The translations under genes and the position numbers were made by a program. DNA of 20,398 bases from JBEKDJ01 sp050014415 (GTDB taxonomy: Bacteria; Desulfobacterota; BSN033; UBA1163): positions 1 to 20,398 of the forward strand of contig JBEKDJ010000089.1 in assembly GCA_050014415.1 (NCBI GenBank), in the 5' to 3' direction. The notes beneath the pieces are model-generated. The model searched no databases. It worked only from the letters and a program-made list of their open reading frames with translations, and was not told where the DNA came from. This document shows, piece after piece, positions 1 through 7,637 of this stretch; position 1 is the first letter of the stretch, and the number at the start of each line of letters is the position of its first letter.

Positions 1-772
1 ATATGGATTCCAATGATGCTACAGCAGATCTCGGCGAATTCTGTTTCAAGGCCGACGGCCTCTGCATAATCAACTATTCCCTATTTTTTGCCAGCCTTCA
101 ATGGATCAGCGGGAGATTAGGGGAATTCCCTTCTTATAGAAGGTGAAAATTGATCTCACAACCCCTTGGTTGGGCCGCTCAGAGAGGTTTTACAAGCCGC
201 ACCGCTTTGCAGTCGGGTAGCATCCTCAGTTCTGTTTGGAATAATACTCCCTCTTGTCGTCGGAATAAAGGACCTCTATTTGATATCCATTATTTTTTTT
301 GTTCTGGTTCATCTGTACAGTTGCTTAATTTGCTAACACCTTTCTTATTCATGGCCGGAGAAATCTGAAGCAGCGGTTGAAAGAAGGATTGACCGATAAA
401 TGGGGACATTCGTAAATTTAGAACGGGCCATCTGCTTCCAATTAAGACAACGAGTAATTCCTGAAATCCATTTTTCTGAATCAACCTGCCAAATAGAAGA
501 TTTCAATCCAAAATCAATAAGAATAGGGGAAATTGTAAGAAAAGTTTACAACGTTAACAATCTGAAAATTCCCTAATTAAATCAACTTGGTTAAGCCACC
601 GGGGTAAACCTCTTGTCGGGAAGCTTTACATTCTGAGGATTTTTTTACAATGTCTGTGTTTTTTGAAAAACAACATAAATTCGGGAACTTATGATGATTG
701 AGAAAACCTGGTATGCGAAATGCAGATATGGAACAACGGATCTCTATTTTGAAACCTAAAAGGAGGAGATGT
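1..772. other. Intergenic region without a supported gene
   Basis: No reading frame here has both a convincing ribosome binding site and recognisable protein features. A frame at 3-146 on the + strand is open from the window edge (47 codons from an ATG at 3) and could be the tail of a gene entering from the left, but I do not recognise it. A small inverted repeat TTGTAA/TTACAA lies at 533-551. The last ~100 bases lead into the PEP-CTERM gene; no clear sigma-70 promoter was found in front of it. Confidence 0.5.
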
Positions 773-1408
773 ATGAAAAAGATATTTTGGACGTACATAA
801 TTGTTGGATTAATGAGCTTTCTTGGTCTTTCTTCTTCTGTGGCTGCCTTATCGTTAGATTTCGTTCCTTCTTCGCAGACGGTGGTTTCAGGCGGACTGGC
901 CACAGTGGATTTAGAGGTGTCCGGTCTGACAGGCATTTCCCCCTACATTGGAGGATTCGATGTTTTCGTTGATTTCGACCCTACTCTTCTGGGATTTGTC
1001 TCTTTCTCTTATGGTCAATATCTGGGTGACCCGACCATATTTGAAGCGCTTACTCAACTTTCTCTCATCAATCCTGGCGAGGTAGAAATCGCCGAAGTGT
1101 CTTTTCTTTCTCCTGCTGATTTGGGTACTCTGCAGGGGGGATTGACCCAGTTCTCTCTTGGCACCGTAGCATTTGATACCGTGGGCACCGGAACGAGCGA
1201 TCTCAATATTGCATTAGCCAATGTCACCGGTTTGGTCGATCAAAACGGAGATCCCCTTTATCCCAGCCTTGTTCCAGGTTCTATCACAGTAACATCACCC
1301 GGTCCCGGCCCTGCTCCTGTCCCTGAACCCGGCACTATTTTCCTGGTGAGTGTCGGGCTGGCTAACGTCATTGCGGTGGTGAAACGAAATAAACTCAGGA
1401 TGAACTGA
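773..1408 (+). CDS. Secreted PEP-CTERM protein with cohesin-like domain
   Basis: A 211-residue exported protein. The start is the ATG at 773, preceded by AAAGGAGGAG; an upstream in-frame ATG at 698 lacks a binding site and would bury the signal peptide. Residues 1-25 are a signal peptide (two Lys, hydrophobic core, cleavage near SVAA). Residues about 26-175 look like a cohesin-type beta-sandwich: an LSLDFVPSSQTVVSGG opening, a GGFDVFVDFDP strand, and a late GTVAFDTVGTG segment. A Pro/Gly linker leads to VPEP (183-186), a hydrophobic stretch and basic KRNK: the PEP-CTERM signal recognised by exosortase/EpsH, which cuts and anchors exopolysaccharide-associated surface proteins. The next gene carries a dockerin, the natural partner of cohesin, 74 bases downstream, so co-expression is likely. 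The domain assignment rests on motif reading, not on a profile search. Confidence 0.85.
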   Translation: MKKIFWTYIIVGLMSFLGLSSSVAALSLDFVPSSQTVVSGGLATVDLEVSGLTGISPYIGGFDVFVDFDPTLLGFVSFSYGQYLGDPTIFEALTQLSLINPGEVEIAEVSFLSPADLGTLQGGLTQFSLGTVAFDTVGTGTSDLNIALANVTGLVDQNGDPLYPSLVPGSITVTSPGPGPAPVPEPGTIFLVSVGLANVIAVVKRNKLRMN

Positions 1409-1482
1409 CCGGATAATGGCAGGGCATTCGTGTCTCATTTTTTTTAGTTCCAATCGCACGGCGAAATAGAGGGGGGATGACT

Positions 1483-2922
1483 ATGAAAAAGAGAATTCCT
1501 TTTGTACCTGTCCTACTCGTTCTGGCACTTGCAGGCCTAATGCTGTCGGGAATCGCATGTGAATGGCTTTTGCCATATAGTTCATATACAAGCCCAACAA
1601 CCTATAAGTGCACCGCACAGATCTACCGAACGCTTCCCGGTAGCACCGATGAATTCGTTGAGAATTGGCAGGCATGGGTCTGGCCTGTTGACATGAACGG
1701 GGATAAAAAGGTGGATGGCGCCGACGCTTTCCTTGCCTGTCAGGAAAAAGTCAACACTTACATCTCGGATGTTATGGCTCCCGGGCTTGCCACTCCCTGG
1801 CAATACCGTAACTTGGCTGCTTCGCCCGACCCAAAGCCCTTGGCAACCCTAACGGCAGAGTGGTGTCCCGACGAGCCGACCGATCTCTACGGGGCACCAT
1901 TAGGGAGCGACATGGCAGTGTGGTATCCGAATGCCAGTGCCTATGTAGAATACAAGGACGAAGACGGGAATCTTCAGAACACCACAGCAACTGCAATGAA
2001 TGCCAACTTAGTGTTTGCCGAACGCACCGGCCTTCCGGTCTTTACGTCCGGGGGAGTTGTCTATGACAGGGCAAACCATCATCTTCGGATTTCCGATTTC
2101 CGGATAGAATTCAATCCTTTCACGGCCGGATCATTAAATGTCAAAAAGTTGTCTATCCAAAGCATCGGAACTATCATTGCCAGTGATGTAGGAGGTAACG
2201 CTTACCGAATCTACCCGGCCGATGGCAGGTTTTACGTAGAGATGACCTTAGAGAAGGAAGGCACTACAAAGCAGTCCAACCAATGTTTCGCCATTGCCAC
2301 TTTCGCAGATGTTAAAGTAGTAACCTATGGAACGCCCCAAGTGCTGTTCTCTTTCCAAACCAATTCTTTACAAGGCTTCCCGAATCTCCAGTTTTTGAGG
2401 GTCATCTTTAGCCCAGTCGGTGATCCATTTCAGCAACATCAACCATACGTTTACCTCAAGGATAAACAATGGAACAAGACGTCAGGGTATTTGACAATCG
2501 GCGCGTCCGGCTCGGGCGATTTCATCGGCGACCAAGATAACGATCTAGATTTATCGAAGATCCTGTGGTTTGAGAATTTCGAACTATGGAATAACGAGAC
2601 ATATCTGGGAAATATGGGAAACAGTCTCTTATTGCCTGTAAATCTGAGCTGGGGCCAACACCAGATAACAGTTGTCGTGTATGACAAAAGAGGCTCCTAT
2701 GCCACTTCTACCATGAATCTGACTGTCCAACGGCTGCCCGGAGATGTGGATGGCAACGGCCAGGTGTGCAGTAAGGACATTCAGTTGATCATGGCGGCTC
2801 TAGGTCAGAAGGCAACCGGCCCGGACGATCCCAGAGACATTGACAGAGATGGTTCGATAACGATCGCTGACGCGAGAAAAGCCGCCTTATTGTGTACTTA
2901 CCCGAACTGTGTATGCAAGTAG
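1483..2922 (+). CDS. Exported dockerin-domain protein, possible lipoprotein
   Basis: A 479-residue exported protein. ATG 1483 is preferred over the in-frame ATG at 1477 because the GAGGGGGG site sits about seven bases before it. Residues 1-25 form a signal peptide ending in GIA before Cys26; this could be a lipobox, although Gly at -3 is not typical. An EF-hand-like loop, DMNGDKKVDGAD, lies at 70-81. The middle (about 90-415) is unrecognised and probably beta-rich. Residues 419-479 are a type I dockerin: two calcium loops, DVDGNGQVCSKD (421-432) and DIDRDGSITIAD (452-463), followed by a Cys-rich tail. Dockerins bind cohesins, and the preceding gene encodes a cohesin-like surface-anchored protein. 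I infer a non-cellulosomal cohesin-dockerin pair at the cell surface; the cargo function is unknown. Confidence 0.85.
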   Translation: MKKRIPFVPVLLVLALAGLMLSGIACEWLLPYSSYTSPTTYKCTAQIYRTLPGSTDEFVENWQAWVWPVDMNGDKKVDGADAFLACQEKVNTYISDVMAPGLATPWQYRNLAASPDPKPLATLTAEWCPDEPTDLYGAPLGSDMAVWYPNASAYVEYKDEDGNLQNTTATAMNANLVFAERTGLPVFTSGGVVYDRANHHLRISDFRIEFNPFTAGSLNVKKLSIQSIGTIIASDVGGNAYRIYPADGRFYVEMTLEKEGTTKQSNQCFAIATFADVKVVTYGTPQVLFSFQTNSLQGFPNLQFLRVIFSPVGDPFQQHQPYVYLKDKQWNKTSGYLTIGASGSGDFIGDQDNDLDLSKILWFENFELWNNETYLGNMGNSLLLPVNLSWGQHQITVVVYDKRGSYATSTMNLTVQRLPGDVDGNGQVCSKDIQLIMAALGQKATGPDDPRDIDRDGSITIADARKAALLCTYPNCVCK

Positions 2923-2929
2923 CTGCAAG

Positions 2930-2961
2930 CCCGGAAGGGACTCAGGCGAGTCCCTTCCGGG
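2930..2961 (+). terminator. Perfect 14-bp hairpin after the dockerin gene
   Basis: CCCGGAAGGGACTC (2930-2943) pairs without mismatch with GAGTCCCTTCCGGG (2948-2961) around an AGGC loop, eight bases after the dockerin stop. No T tract follows, so it is not a textbook intrinsic terminator. It may act as an RNA stabiliser at the 3' end or attenuate transcription into the Lgt-like gene 42 bases on. Confidence 0.5.
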
Positions 2962-3003
2962 TCCGATCCCCGCGTGCCTGCCGGATCGCGAAGGTAAGTT
3001 CGA

Positions 3004-3837
3004 GTGTTTCCGGTTCTTTTATCCTGGGGGCCTTTTTCTCTAGGTTCCTACACAGTCATGCTTGCTCTGGGCTTTGCAGCAGGGACCTACCTTGCTGTAC
3101 GTCGAGCCACGAAGCAGGGTATTGATTCTGCAAACATTTACAATCTATCATTGCTCATCTTAGTCAGCTCAATTGCCGGGGCCCGAATCTCTCATTTCGT
3201 GTTCCATTATGGTCAGTATGCCCGGGCAGGCAGCGCCTTCAAACACCTTTTTTGGCTTCAGGACGGGGGATTTATGGCCTTGGGCGGATTTGCATCTGCT
3301 CTGCTGGCTTCCTTGGCCTATAGTTCGTATAAGAAACTGCCCATGTGGAGGGTTACTGACGTAATCGCACCGAGCGTGCCCCTTGGACTGTGCTTGGCTC
3401 GAATCGGATGCTTTCTAAACGGCTGTTGCTACGGAAAACCTACCAAGTCTTGGCTCGGGATGACTTTTCCCCCTCATGCACATGTATATGTGACCTCCGT
3501 GACTGGGATTCAGCCCGGAACTCCCGTTTTGCCGACACAGATCTTTGAGTCGGTAGCCGGTCTCTTTATGGTTGGCATCTTGTTCCTTTTCGAGCGCTAT
3601 ACGAGAAAACTCGATGGAATGATCTTCGGGCTGATGGTGGTGCTCTTTTCAGGCTGGCGGCTGATCATTGAAGAGTATCGTTACAGAGAGGCGGATATGG
3701 ATGCCCTGAACGGAATGCTATCCAAGAACCAGGTATTTTCAATCGTTCTCATCCTCGCCGGAATAGCGTTTCTGTCTTGGCGATACACCGTCTATAATCG
3801 CTCTGGAATTCTCAATCATTATGCTATAAAGTCCTGA
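3004..3837 (+). CDS. Lgt-family (prolipoprotein diacylglyceryl transferase-like) membrane protein
   Basis: A 277-residue polytopic membrane protein of the Lgt family. Canonical Lgt moves diacylglyceryl from phosphatidylglycerol to the lipobox cysteine of prolipoproteins in the inner membrane. The start is GTG 3004 (MFPVLLSWGPFSLGSYTVML, the usual Lgt opening). Family marks are ARIGCFLNGCCYGKPT (132-147, in place of GRIGNFING), PTQIFES (177-183) and GWRLIIEEYR (217-226). Key Arg133 and Asn139 are kept. The usual histidine of the GGxxxHGG motif (His103 in E. coli) falls on Leu93 in DGGFMALGG, and the first Asn of GNF is Cys136. It therefore belongs to a divergent branch and may not be the housekeeping enzyme. 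It lies 81 bases after a dockerin protein with a possible lipidation cysteine. Its stop codon falls inside the putative left end of the following IS. Confidence 0.85.
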   Translation: MFPVLLSWGPFSLGSYTVMLALGFAAGTYLAVRRATKQGIDSANIYNLSLLILVSSIAGARISHFVFHYGQYARAGSAFKHLFWLQDGGFMALGGFASALLASLAYSSYKKLPMWRVTDVIAPSVPLGLCLARIGCFLNGCCYGKPTKSWLGMTFPPHAHVYVTSVTGIQPGTPVLPTQIFESVAGLFMVGILFLFERYTRKLDGMIFGLMVVLFSGWRLIIEEYRYREADMDALNGMLSKNQVFSIVLILAGIAFLSWRYTVYNRSGILNHYAIKS

Positions 3838-3886
3838 AAGGCGTCCATTTCACTGATTATAGATATCCGCATAAATAATGCAATAG

Positions 3887-4908
3887 TCAGGGTAAAAAAG
3901 GGGGAAGATTGGACTGCTGGATACATCCCCGTAGAAGCGACTGAGAAGCAGCCAAGCAGCAGATCTCATTTGATAATACATCCATCAGCTCGGCCTGAGT
4001 ATCCGGACGGCCGTTGGCTAAGGTGCTCTTGAGATGATTCCAAACACCTTCATCGGGGTTCAGTTCAGGGGCGTAGGGTGGAAAAGGAGTCAAGTGCAAG
4101 CGGGAGGTGCGGGCAAGAAGTTCCTGCACGGGATCGCAACGATGAGTTTTACCATTGTCAAGCAGAACGATTAAATGGCCATGGACCTGATGCAACAGAT
4201 GGCGGAGGAACGCCGCCACTTCTTCACCTTGAATATTGTCCTCGTAGAGTTGGCAGTATAGTGTACAATGGAAGCGTTTCGGACTGACAGCGATACCAGA
4301 GACGGCCGAGATCCGGTCATGACGATACCGATGAAGCAAGATAGGTGTTTGCCCTACAGGACTCCAGGTCTTACGGACTGAAGGGATCAAGAGGAAGCCC
4401 GATTCGTCGATAAAGACGAGATGGGCTGCCAGCCTTGCGGCGTTTTTTTTACGCGGGGCCAGACGGATCGTTTCCATTCTGCGATGGCCGCCTCATCGCG
4501 CTCCATGGCCCGACGCTCTGGCTTCTGGTAGCTCCAGCCTATCTGATGTAGGAGTTTGCCCACGTGATTGCGATGGTATCTCACTCCCAATCGACGTTCG
4601 ATCAGATCGCCAATTCGCTGGGTGGTCCACAACTCCGTCCGGTATCCGTGGGCCATGGCCCCTTGGATCAGGAGACGAACGAGCCGGTTCTTCTGTTTCA
4701 AGGTGAGTCGGGGTGGCCGGCCCGGTGCCGGCTTGGCTTTCAGTGCCTCTTGCCCACCGGATTGCAAGGCATTGCGCCAACGCATAACGCTGCTCGCATG
4801 GCAACCCATGCGTCGGGCAATCTCGTGAAGGGAAAGCTTCTGCTTCAGGAACGTAGCCACACTACGTCTACGTTCTTCCAGCAATTTCGGAGACCCTTGA
4901 GGTCGCAT
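3887..4908 (-). CDS. IS630-family transposase, made by -1 frameshift
   Basis: Two overlapping minus-strand frames together encode a DDE transposase. The first (4908 to 4387, 173 codons) starts MRPQGSPKL and holds the helix-turn-helix DNA-binding part (LHEIARRMGCHASSVMRW) and the winged helix. The second (from 4477 to 3887) carries the catalytic triad: FIDESGF, LLDNGKTHR and PELNPDEGVW. The first frame runs WPRVKK and then loses similarity. A -1 slip on the A8 tract at 4443-4450 gives WPRVKKNAARLAAHLVFIDE, which matches the usual IS630 junction. The fused product would be about 340 residues, a normal family length. The catalytic residues look intact, so the element could be active. Programmed frameshifting is known in this family; a plain inactivating 1-base change cannot be excluded from one copy. 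Confidence 0.88.
4443..4450 (-). other. A8 slippery tract for -1 frameshift in the transposase
   Basis: On the coding (minus) strand eight adenines follow GCGT, in phase as GTA AAA AAA ACG for the first frame. Slippage of the two Lys tRNAs by one base back gives AAA AAA AAC and joins the DNA-binding half to the DDE half at a conserved point. Confidence 0.75.
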
Positions 4909-4922
4909 GGAGACACCCCCAT

Positions 4923-5126
4923 TCAGGATGTCTCTCCTGCTTTGAAGTAATCAGATACGTTCGTATGAGTCTTTAAATAGTTATCTGCTTCTTCCGGCGT
5001 TTCAAAATAGCTTAATACCGTTATTATATTGTTGTCTAATTTCGGCAGAAAGATTCTTTTTTCCTCTCCATAAATTTTCCATGAAACAAAAATCAGCAAA
5101 ATAACCAGCAAAATTATTTTTTTCAT
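4923..5126 (-). CDS. Small exported or membrane-anchored protein of unknown function
   Basis: A 67-residue protein starting MKKIILLVILLIFVSWKIYG, with an AAAGGGGG site six bases before the ATG; a longer frame to 5195 has no binding site. Residues 1-20 are a signal peptide or N-terminal membrane anchor. The rest (EEKRIFLPKLDNNIITVLSY, then a charged FETPEEADNYLKTH stretch) is soluble in character; the FETPEEADNYL segment resembles the short helical motifs of SPOR-like or DUF repeats, but I do not assign a family. The last residues, GETS, and the stop lie at or inside the right end of the IS630 element, so the natural C-terminus may have been replaced by the insertion. Confidence 0.6.
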   Translation of the reverse strand: MKKIILLVILLIFVSWKIYGEEKRIFLPKLDNNIITVLSYFETPEEADNYLKTHTNVSDYFKAGETS

Positions 5127-5596
5127 GTTTCCCCCTTTTGTTAATTGATTTCTAATGATATAAGACTTAAAGTTTGTGAATTTCAAAGGATTCATTCTTG
5201 CTGCTGAATGTTTTGTCTGGCTTATTATGCGTCCATATCCTCGGGAAGAAAAACGGTTTTAGGTGAATGGTGGATGGTTGTCGGTAAGCGGCGAACCATA
5301 TGGGCCAAACAGTGCGACCGAATTGCTTTGGCACAAGACCAGCCAACAGGCCTCTCATTGTCTCGCAATTATGCTGAAGTGAAACGGGAGAGTCTGACAA
5401 GAAGCTTCCGTAAAAGGACAAGGGCAGTCAAAGGCAGGAATGACCCCTTCATTATCTGGTGAATCAGCATCTGTCCCATTTGAAAATAAGCATCGCGTCT
5501 TTTGTGTTGGCTATTCACAGTGAGTTTAGAGAGGTTCTGACTAATCTGGAATTGAGGCTGTAGTGGCCTTGCTTTTTTTAACGGGGTGCCTCAGGT
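5127..5596. other. Intergenic region without a supported gene
   Basis: This stretch separates two divergent genes. Overlapping frames on both strands (for example 5167-5421 minus and 5208-5462 plus) lack binding sites and recognisable protein features and look like chance frames or old gene debris. Apart from the promoter that follows, I see nothing definite. Confidence 0.4.
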
Positions 5597-5625
5597 TTGA
5601 CACAGCATCTGAAACATAATATGAT
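5597..5625 (+). promoter_or_regulatory. Sigma-70 promoter for the GH3-family gene
   Basis: TTGACA (5597-5602), 17 bases, then TATGAT (5620-5625): a perfect -35 and a 5/6 -10 at ideal spacing. Transcription would start near 5632, about 20 bases before the ATG at 5652. Confidence 0.7.
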
Positions 5626-5651
5626 TTCTTTTAATTTAAGCAAACGATACC

Positions 5652-6815
5652 ATGAGGTATTCCATACTTAATAAAGACTCGCAGTCAGGCGTTCAAATGC
5701 TCAAGGGTTTTGTCCAACCCTTGCAGGAATCTCTCACTGATCCGGCAACAGCTCAGCGTCGCGTCTTAAAGTCTCTTCTGGTTGTCTATACATCTACGGA
5801 ATATGGATTGAAGCACAGTGCCGCTCAAATTGAGACTCTGGAAGACTATCGGCGGGCTTTTCCGGTGGTCACTTATGAGGACTATAAAATCCTGATGCGG
5901 CAGGTCATGGCAGGAAATACCCGGTTGTTGCTTAACGAAGAGCCGATTGGGTGGGCGATTACTCGGGGGACAACACAGGATGAAGTGAAATTCATCCCGA
6001 TGACACCTACTGACTTGAAGATGCGAATCAGTGCCGCACGGGCCATGATCATCTACGCCCTTAACAGCGGGCACTTCAAGATTTTCGAGGGAGTCAACCT
6101 CAATTTAAATTTCCCGTCCGTGGTAGGAAGAGTCAAAGTCGGCGAAAAAGAGCTTGAGTATGGCTATAGTTCCGGTATTTATGTGAAACACGTTTCGGCA
6201 TCAACTCCCATTCACTCCATGCCGACGCAGGATGAGATTGATGCCTTGGGTGGTGGGAAAACGATTCGTGATTGGGAGGCCCGCTTTGAGCTTGCTTACC
6301 AAAAGTGCAAAGACCAGAATGTGACCATGGTCGGCGGCGTCGCTCCTACGGCTATCCAATTCGGACGCTTCCTGAAGCGAGCCTATCAGATATATCCCAA
6401 GGATCTATGGCCTGGGCTTCGTATCATGACTTTAGGCAGTGTTCCGGGCATTAATACACAATATGAGCCATCCTTAAGAGCATACTATGGAACGGCGGCG
6501 ATTCGTGAAATCTATGGGGCGACAGAAGGGATGTTTGGCCAGCAAATAGACGAGAGGCGTGCCTGGGTGCCTAACTATGATCTGTTTCTGCTTGAGGTTC
6601 AAACCGGCTCAGGTATTAAGTTGCTTCATGAAATGCATCCCGGCGAAATGGGGAGCCTTATTGTCTCGACGCCTGTCCTGGCGCGTTATAAAATTGGCGA
6701 TTATATTCGAGCTTTTCGTCCGCCTTATTTTCGATGTATTGGTCGCGATCGCTGGTGGACACCTCTGGCTTACGGTTGGGGGGAGTTCATGACTCTTAAT
6801 TTTGGACGGCTATAG
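5652..6815 (+). CDS. GH3-family acyl-adenylating enzyme (short form)
   Basis: A 387-residue protein of the GH3 branch of the adenylate-forming superfamily. In plants these enzymes adenylate carboxylates and join them to amino acids; bacterial roles are largely unknown. Visible motifs are a P-loop-like ITRGTTQDEVKFIPMT (103-118; the usual SSGTT reads TRGTT), YGATEG (288-293) for ATP binding, and YKIGDYIR (346-353), with the hinge Asp at 350. The chain ends at FMTLNFGRL, soon after the hinge, whereas most GH3 proteins are 500-600 residues with a full C-terminal lobe. It is therefore a natural short form or a truncated one. ATG 5652 sits about 20 bases after the predicted transcription start but lacks a clear binding site; ATG 5697 is the alternative. 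The gene stands alone between divergent or convergent neighbours. Confidence 0.75.
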   Translation: MRYSILNKDSQSGVQMLKGFVQPLQESLTDPATAQRRVLKSLLVVYTSTEYGLKHSAAQIETLEDYRRAFPVVTYEDYKILMRQVMAGNTRLLLNEEPIGWAITRGTTQDEVKFIPMTPTDLKMRISAARAMIIYALNSGHFKIFEGVNLNLNFPSVVGRVKVGEKELEYGYSSGIYVKHVSASTPIHSMPTQDEIDALGGGKTIRDWEARFELAYQKCKDQNVTMVGGVAPTAIQFGRFLKRAYQIYPKDLWPGLRIMTLGSVPGINTQYEPSLRAYYGTAAIREIYGATEGMFGQQIDERRAWVPNYDLFLLEVQTGSGIKLLHEMHPGEMGSLIVSTPVLARYKIGDYIRAFRPPYFRCIGRDRWWTPLAYGWGEFMTLNFGRL

Positions 6816-6844
6816 AACTGATAACTATTATTTCTTCCTCCAAG

Positions 6845-6880
6845 ATCTCAGAGAGAAAATAAGATCAGATATTCTGAGAT
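6845..6880. terminator. Inverted repeat between convergent genes
   Basis: ATCTCAGA (6845-6852) pairs with TCTGAGAT (6873-6880) across a 20-base loop, between the convergent GH3 gene and the small membrane-protein gene. The long loop and lack of a T tract make it a weak terminator candidate. Confidence 0.25.
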
Positions 6881-6928
6881 GGTTTACATTAAGCCCATTG
6901 AATCACGATAGTTAATGATTGGCTGGAA

Positions 6929-7348
6929 TTAGTGCTTTCGGGAAAATGCTTGAACGATAATGATAACACCAATTGCAATCAAGATGATTGGCCAGACATA
7001 GTTCCATCCTAAGAGATGTCCCAGCCCGACTCCCAGCAGGATTATGCCGATTACGATTGTTCCACCTATTGGACGCCGATACTCTGGTCTGAGGCGAAAG
7101 GCTGCCTTAATCAGAAGAATCACTCCCGTACCGATCAAAAAAACTGCCCAGCCTTGCCACCAGGAGGCGGTGATCAGTTTCGCAGCTTGAATAAGGGCTA
7201 CAATACCGGCCCATATAAGAATTGCAGCTAGGGTGATTGCCCGCACCGGATTACGCTGCCATTTCTCATCCCAGACCTTCTCAGATTTTTTCTCATCCTC
7301 CTTTTCCCGCTTTTCCTCTTCTTTTTCATTGTGCCGCCGTTCGGACAT
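6929..7348 (-). CDS. Small membrane protein with LiaF/DUF5668-like transmembrane segments
   Basis: A 139-residue protein. ATG 7348 is chosen because AGGAGG lies just before it; a longer frame starting at 7405 has no such site. Residues 1-37 are very rich in Glu, Lys and Arg (SERRHNEKEEEKREKEDEK), probably a cytoplasmic charged or coiled segment. Four hydrophobic segments follow, as two pairs: AITLAAILIWAGIVALIQAA and AVFLIGTGVILLIKAAF, then a conserved-looking turn and IVIGIILLGVGLGHLLG with YVWPIILIAIGVIIIVQAF. The WPIILIAIGVIIIV end is characteristic of the LiaI/LiaF transmembrane region. These proteins take part in envelope-stress sensing in Firmicutes; here the function is unknown. The gene is divergent from rtcB. 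Confidence 0.7.
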   Translation of the reverse strand: MSERRHNEKEEEKREKEDEKKSEKVWDEKWQRNPVRAITLAAILIWAGIVALIQAAKLITASWWQGWAVFLIGTGVILLIKAAFRLRPEYRRPIGGTIVIGIILLGVGLGHLLGWNYVWPIILIAIGVIIIVQAFSRKH

Positions 7349-7637
7349 TTCAGGCCTCCTTTTTGGCTGCTCGATTTGATTAGAGCTCGCTTTGGGGTGA
7401 GTCAAACATACTAAAAACAGAGTTGTGTGTCAAGAAAAAAAACAGAAAAAAAGCCAAATAATCTGGCCTCTGAGAGTGATTAACCTCACAGTTATGGATG
7501 GTATCGACTAGGGAACTTCGCCTGGTCAGGCAGGGACTATCTTCGAAACCTTGGCAAGTGGTCATTTGGAAGTTATAGGGAGAGGTTGTATTTTCCCCAA
7601 TGATGTGAGAGAATTTCTTCAGGGAGGTGAGAAGAGG

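Larger units (their letters stand above)
3832..4928 (-). mobile_element. IS630-family insertion sequence
   Basis: The element contains one two-frame IS630-type transposase. Proposed ends are TCCTGAA at 3832-3838 and its reverse complement TTCAGGA at 4922-4928. Behind each lies a related but gapped inner segment (AGGCGTCCAT on the left, TGGGGGTGTCTCCAT on the right), giving an imperfect inverted repeat. The 1.1 kb span fits the family. IS630 elements normally target TA and duplicate it, and no TA flanks these exact ends, so the boundaries are tentative. Both flanking genes take their stop codon from the proposed end sequence. Confidence 0.7.

Noticed and set aside
577..936. A 119-codon minus-strand frame across the PEP-CTERM gene start
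   Set aside because: No binding site or recognisable protein features; it overlaps the signal-peptide region of the + strand gene.
2951..2980. GGGTCCGATCCC, which looks like a tRNA T-arm
   Set aside because: It is the 3' half of a perfect hairpin and no acceptor stem, D arm or anticodon arm fits around it.
7535..7575. A TTGGCA...TTTGG stretch before rtcB, checked as a sigma-54 site because RtcR controls E. coli rtcB
   Set aside because: The GG and GC elements are not at the required spacing and no rtcR gene is nearby.
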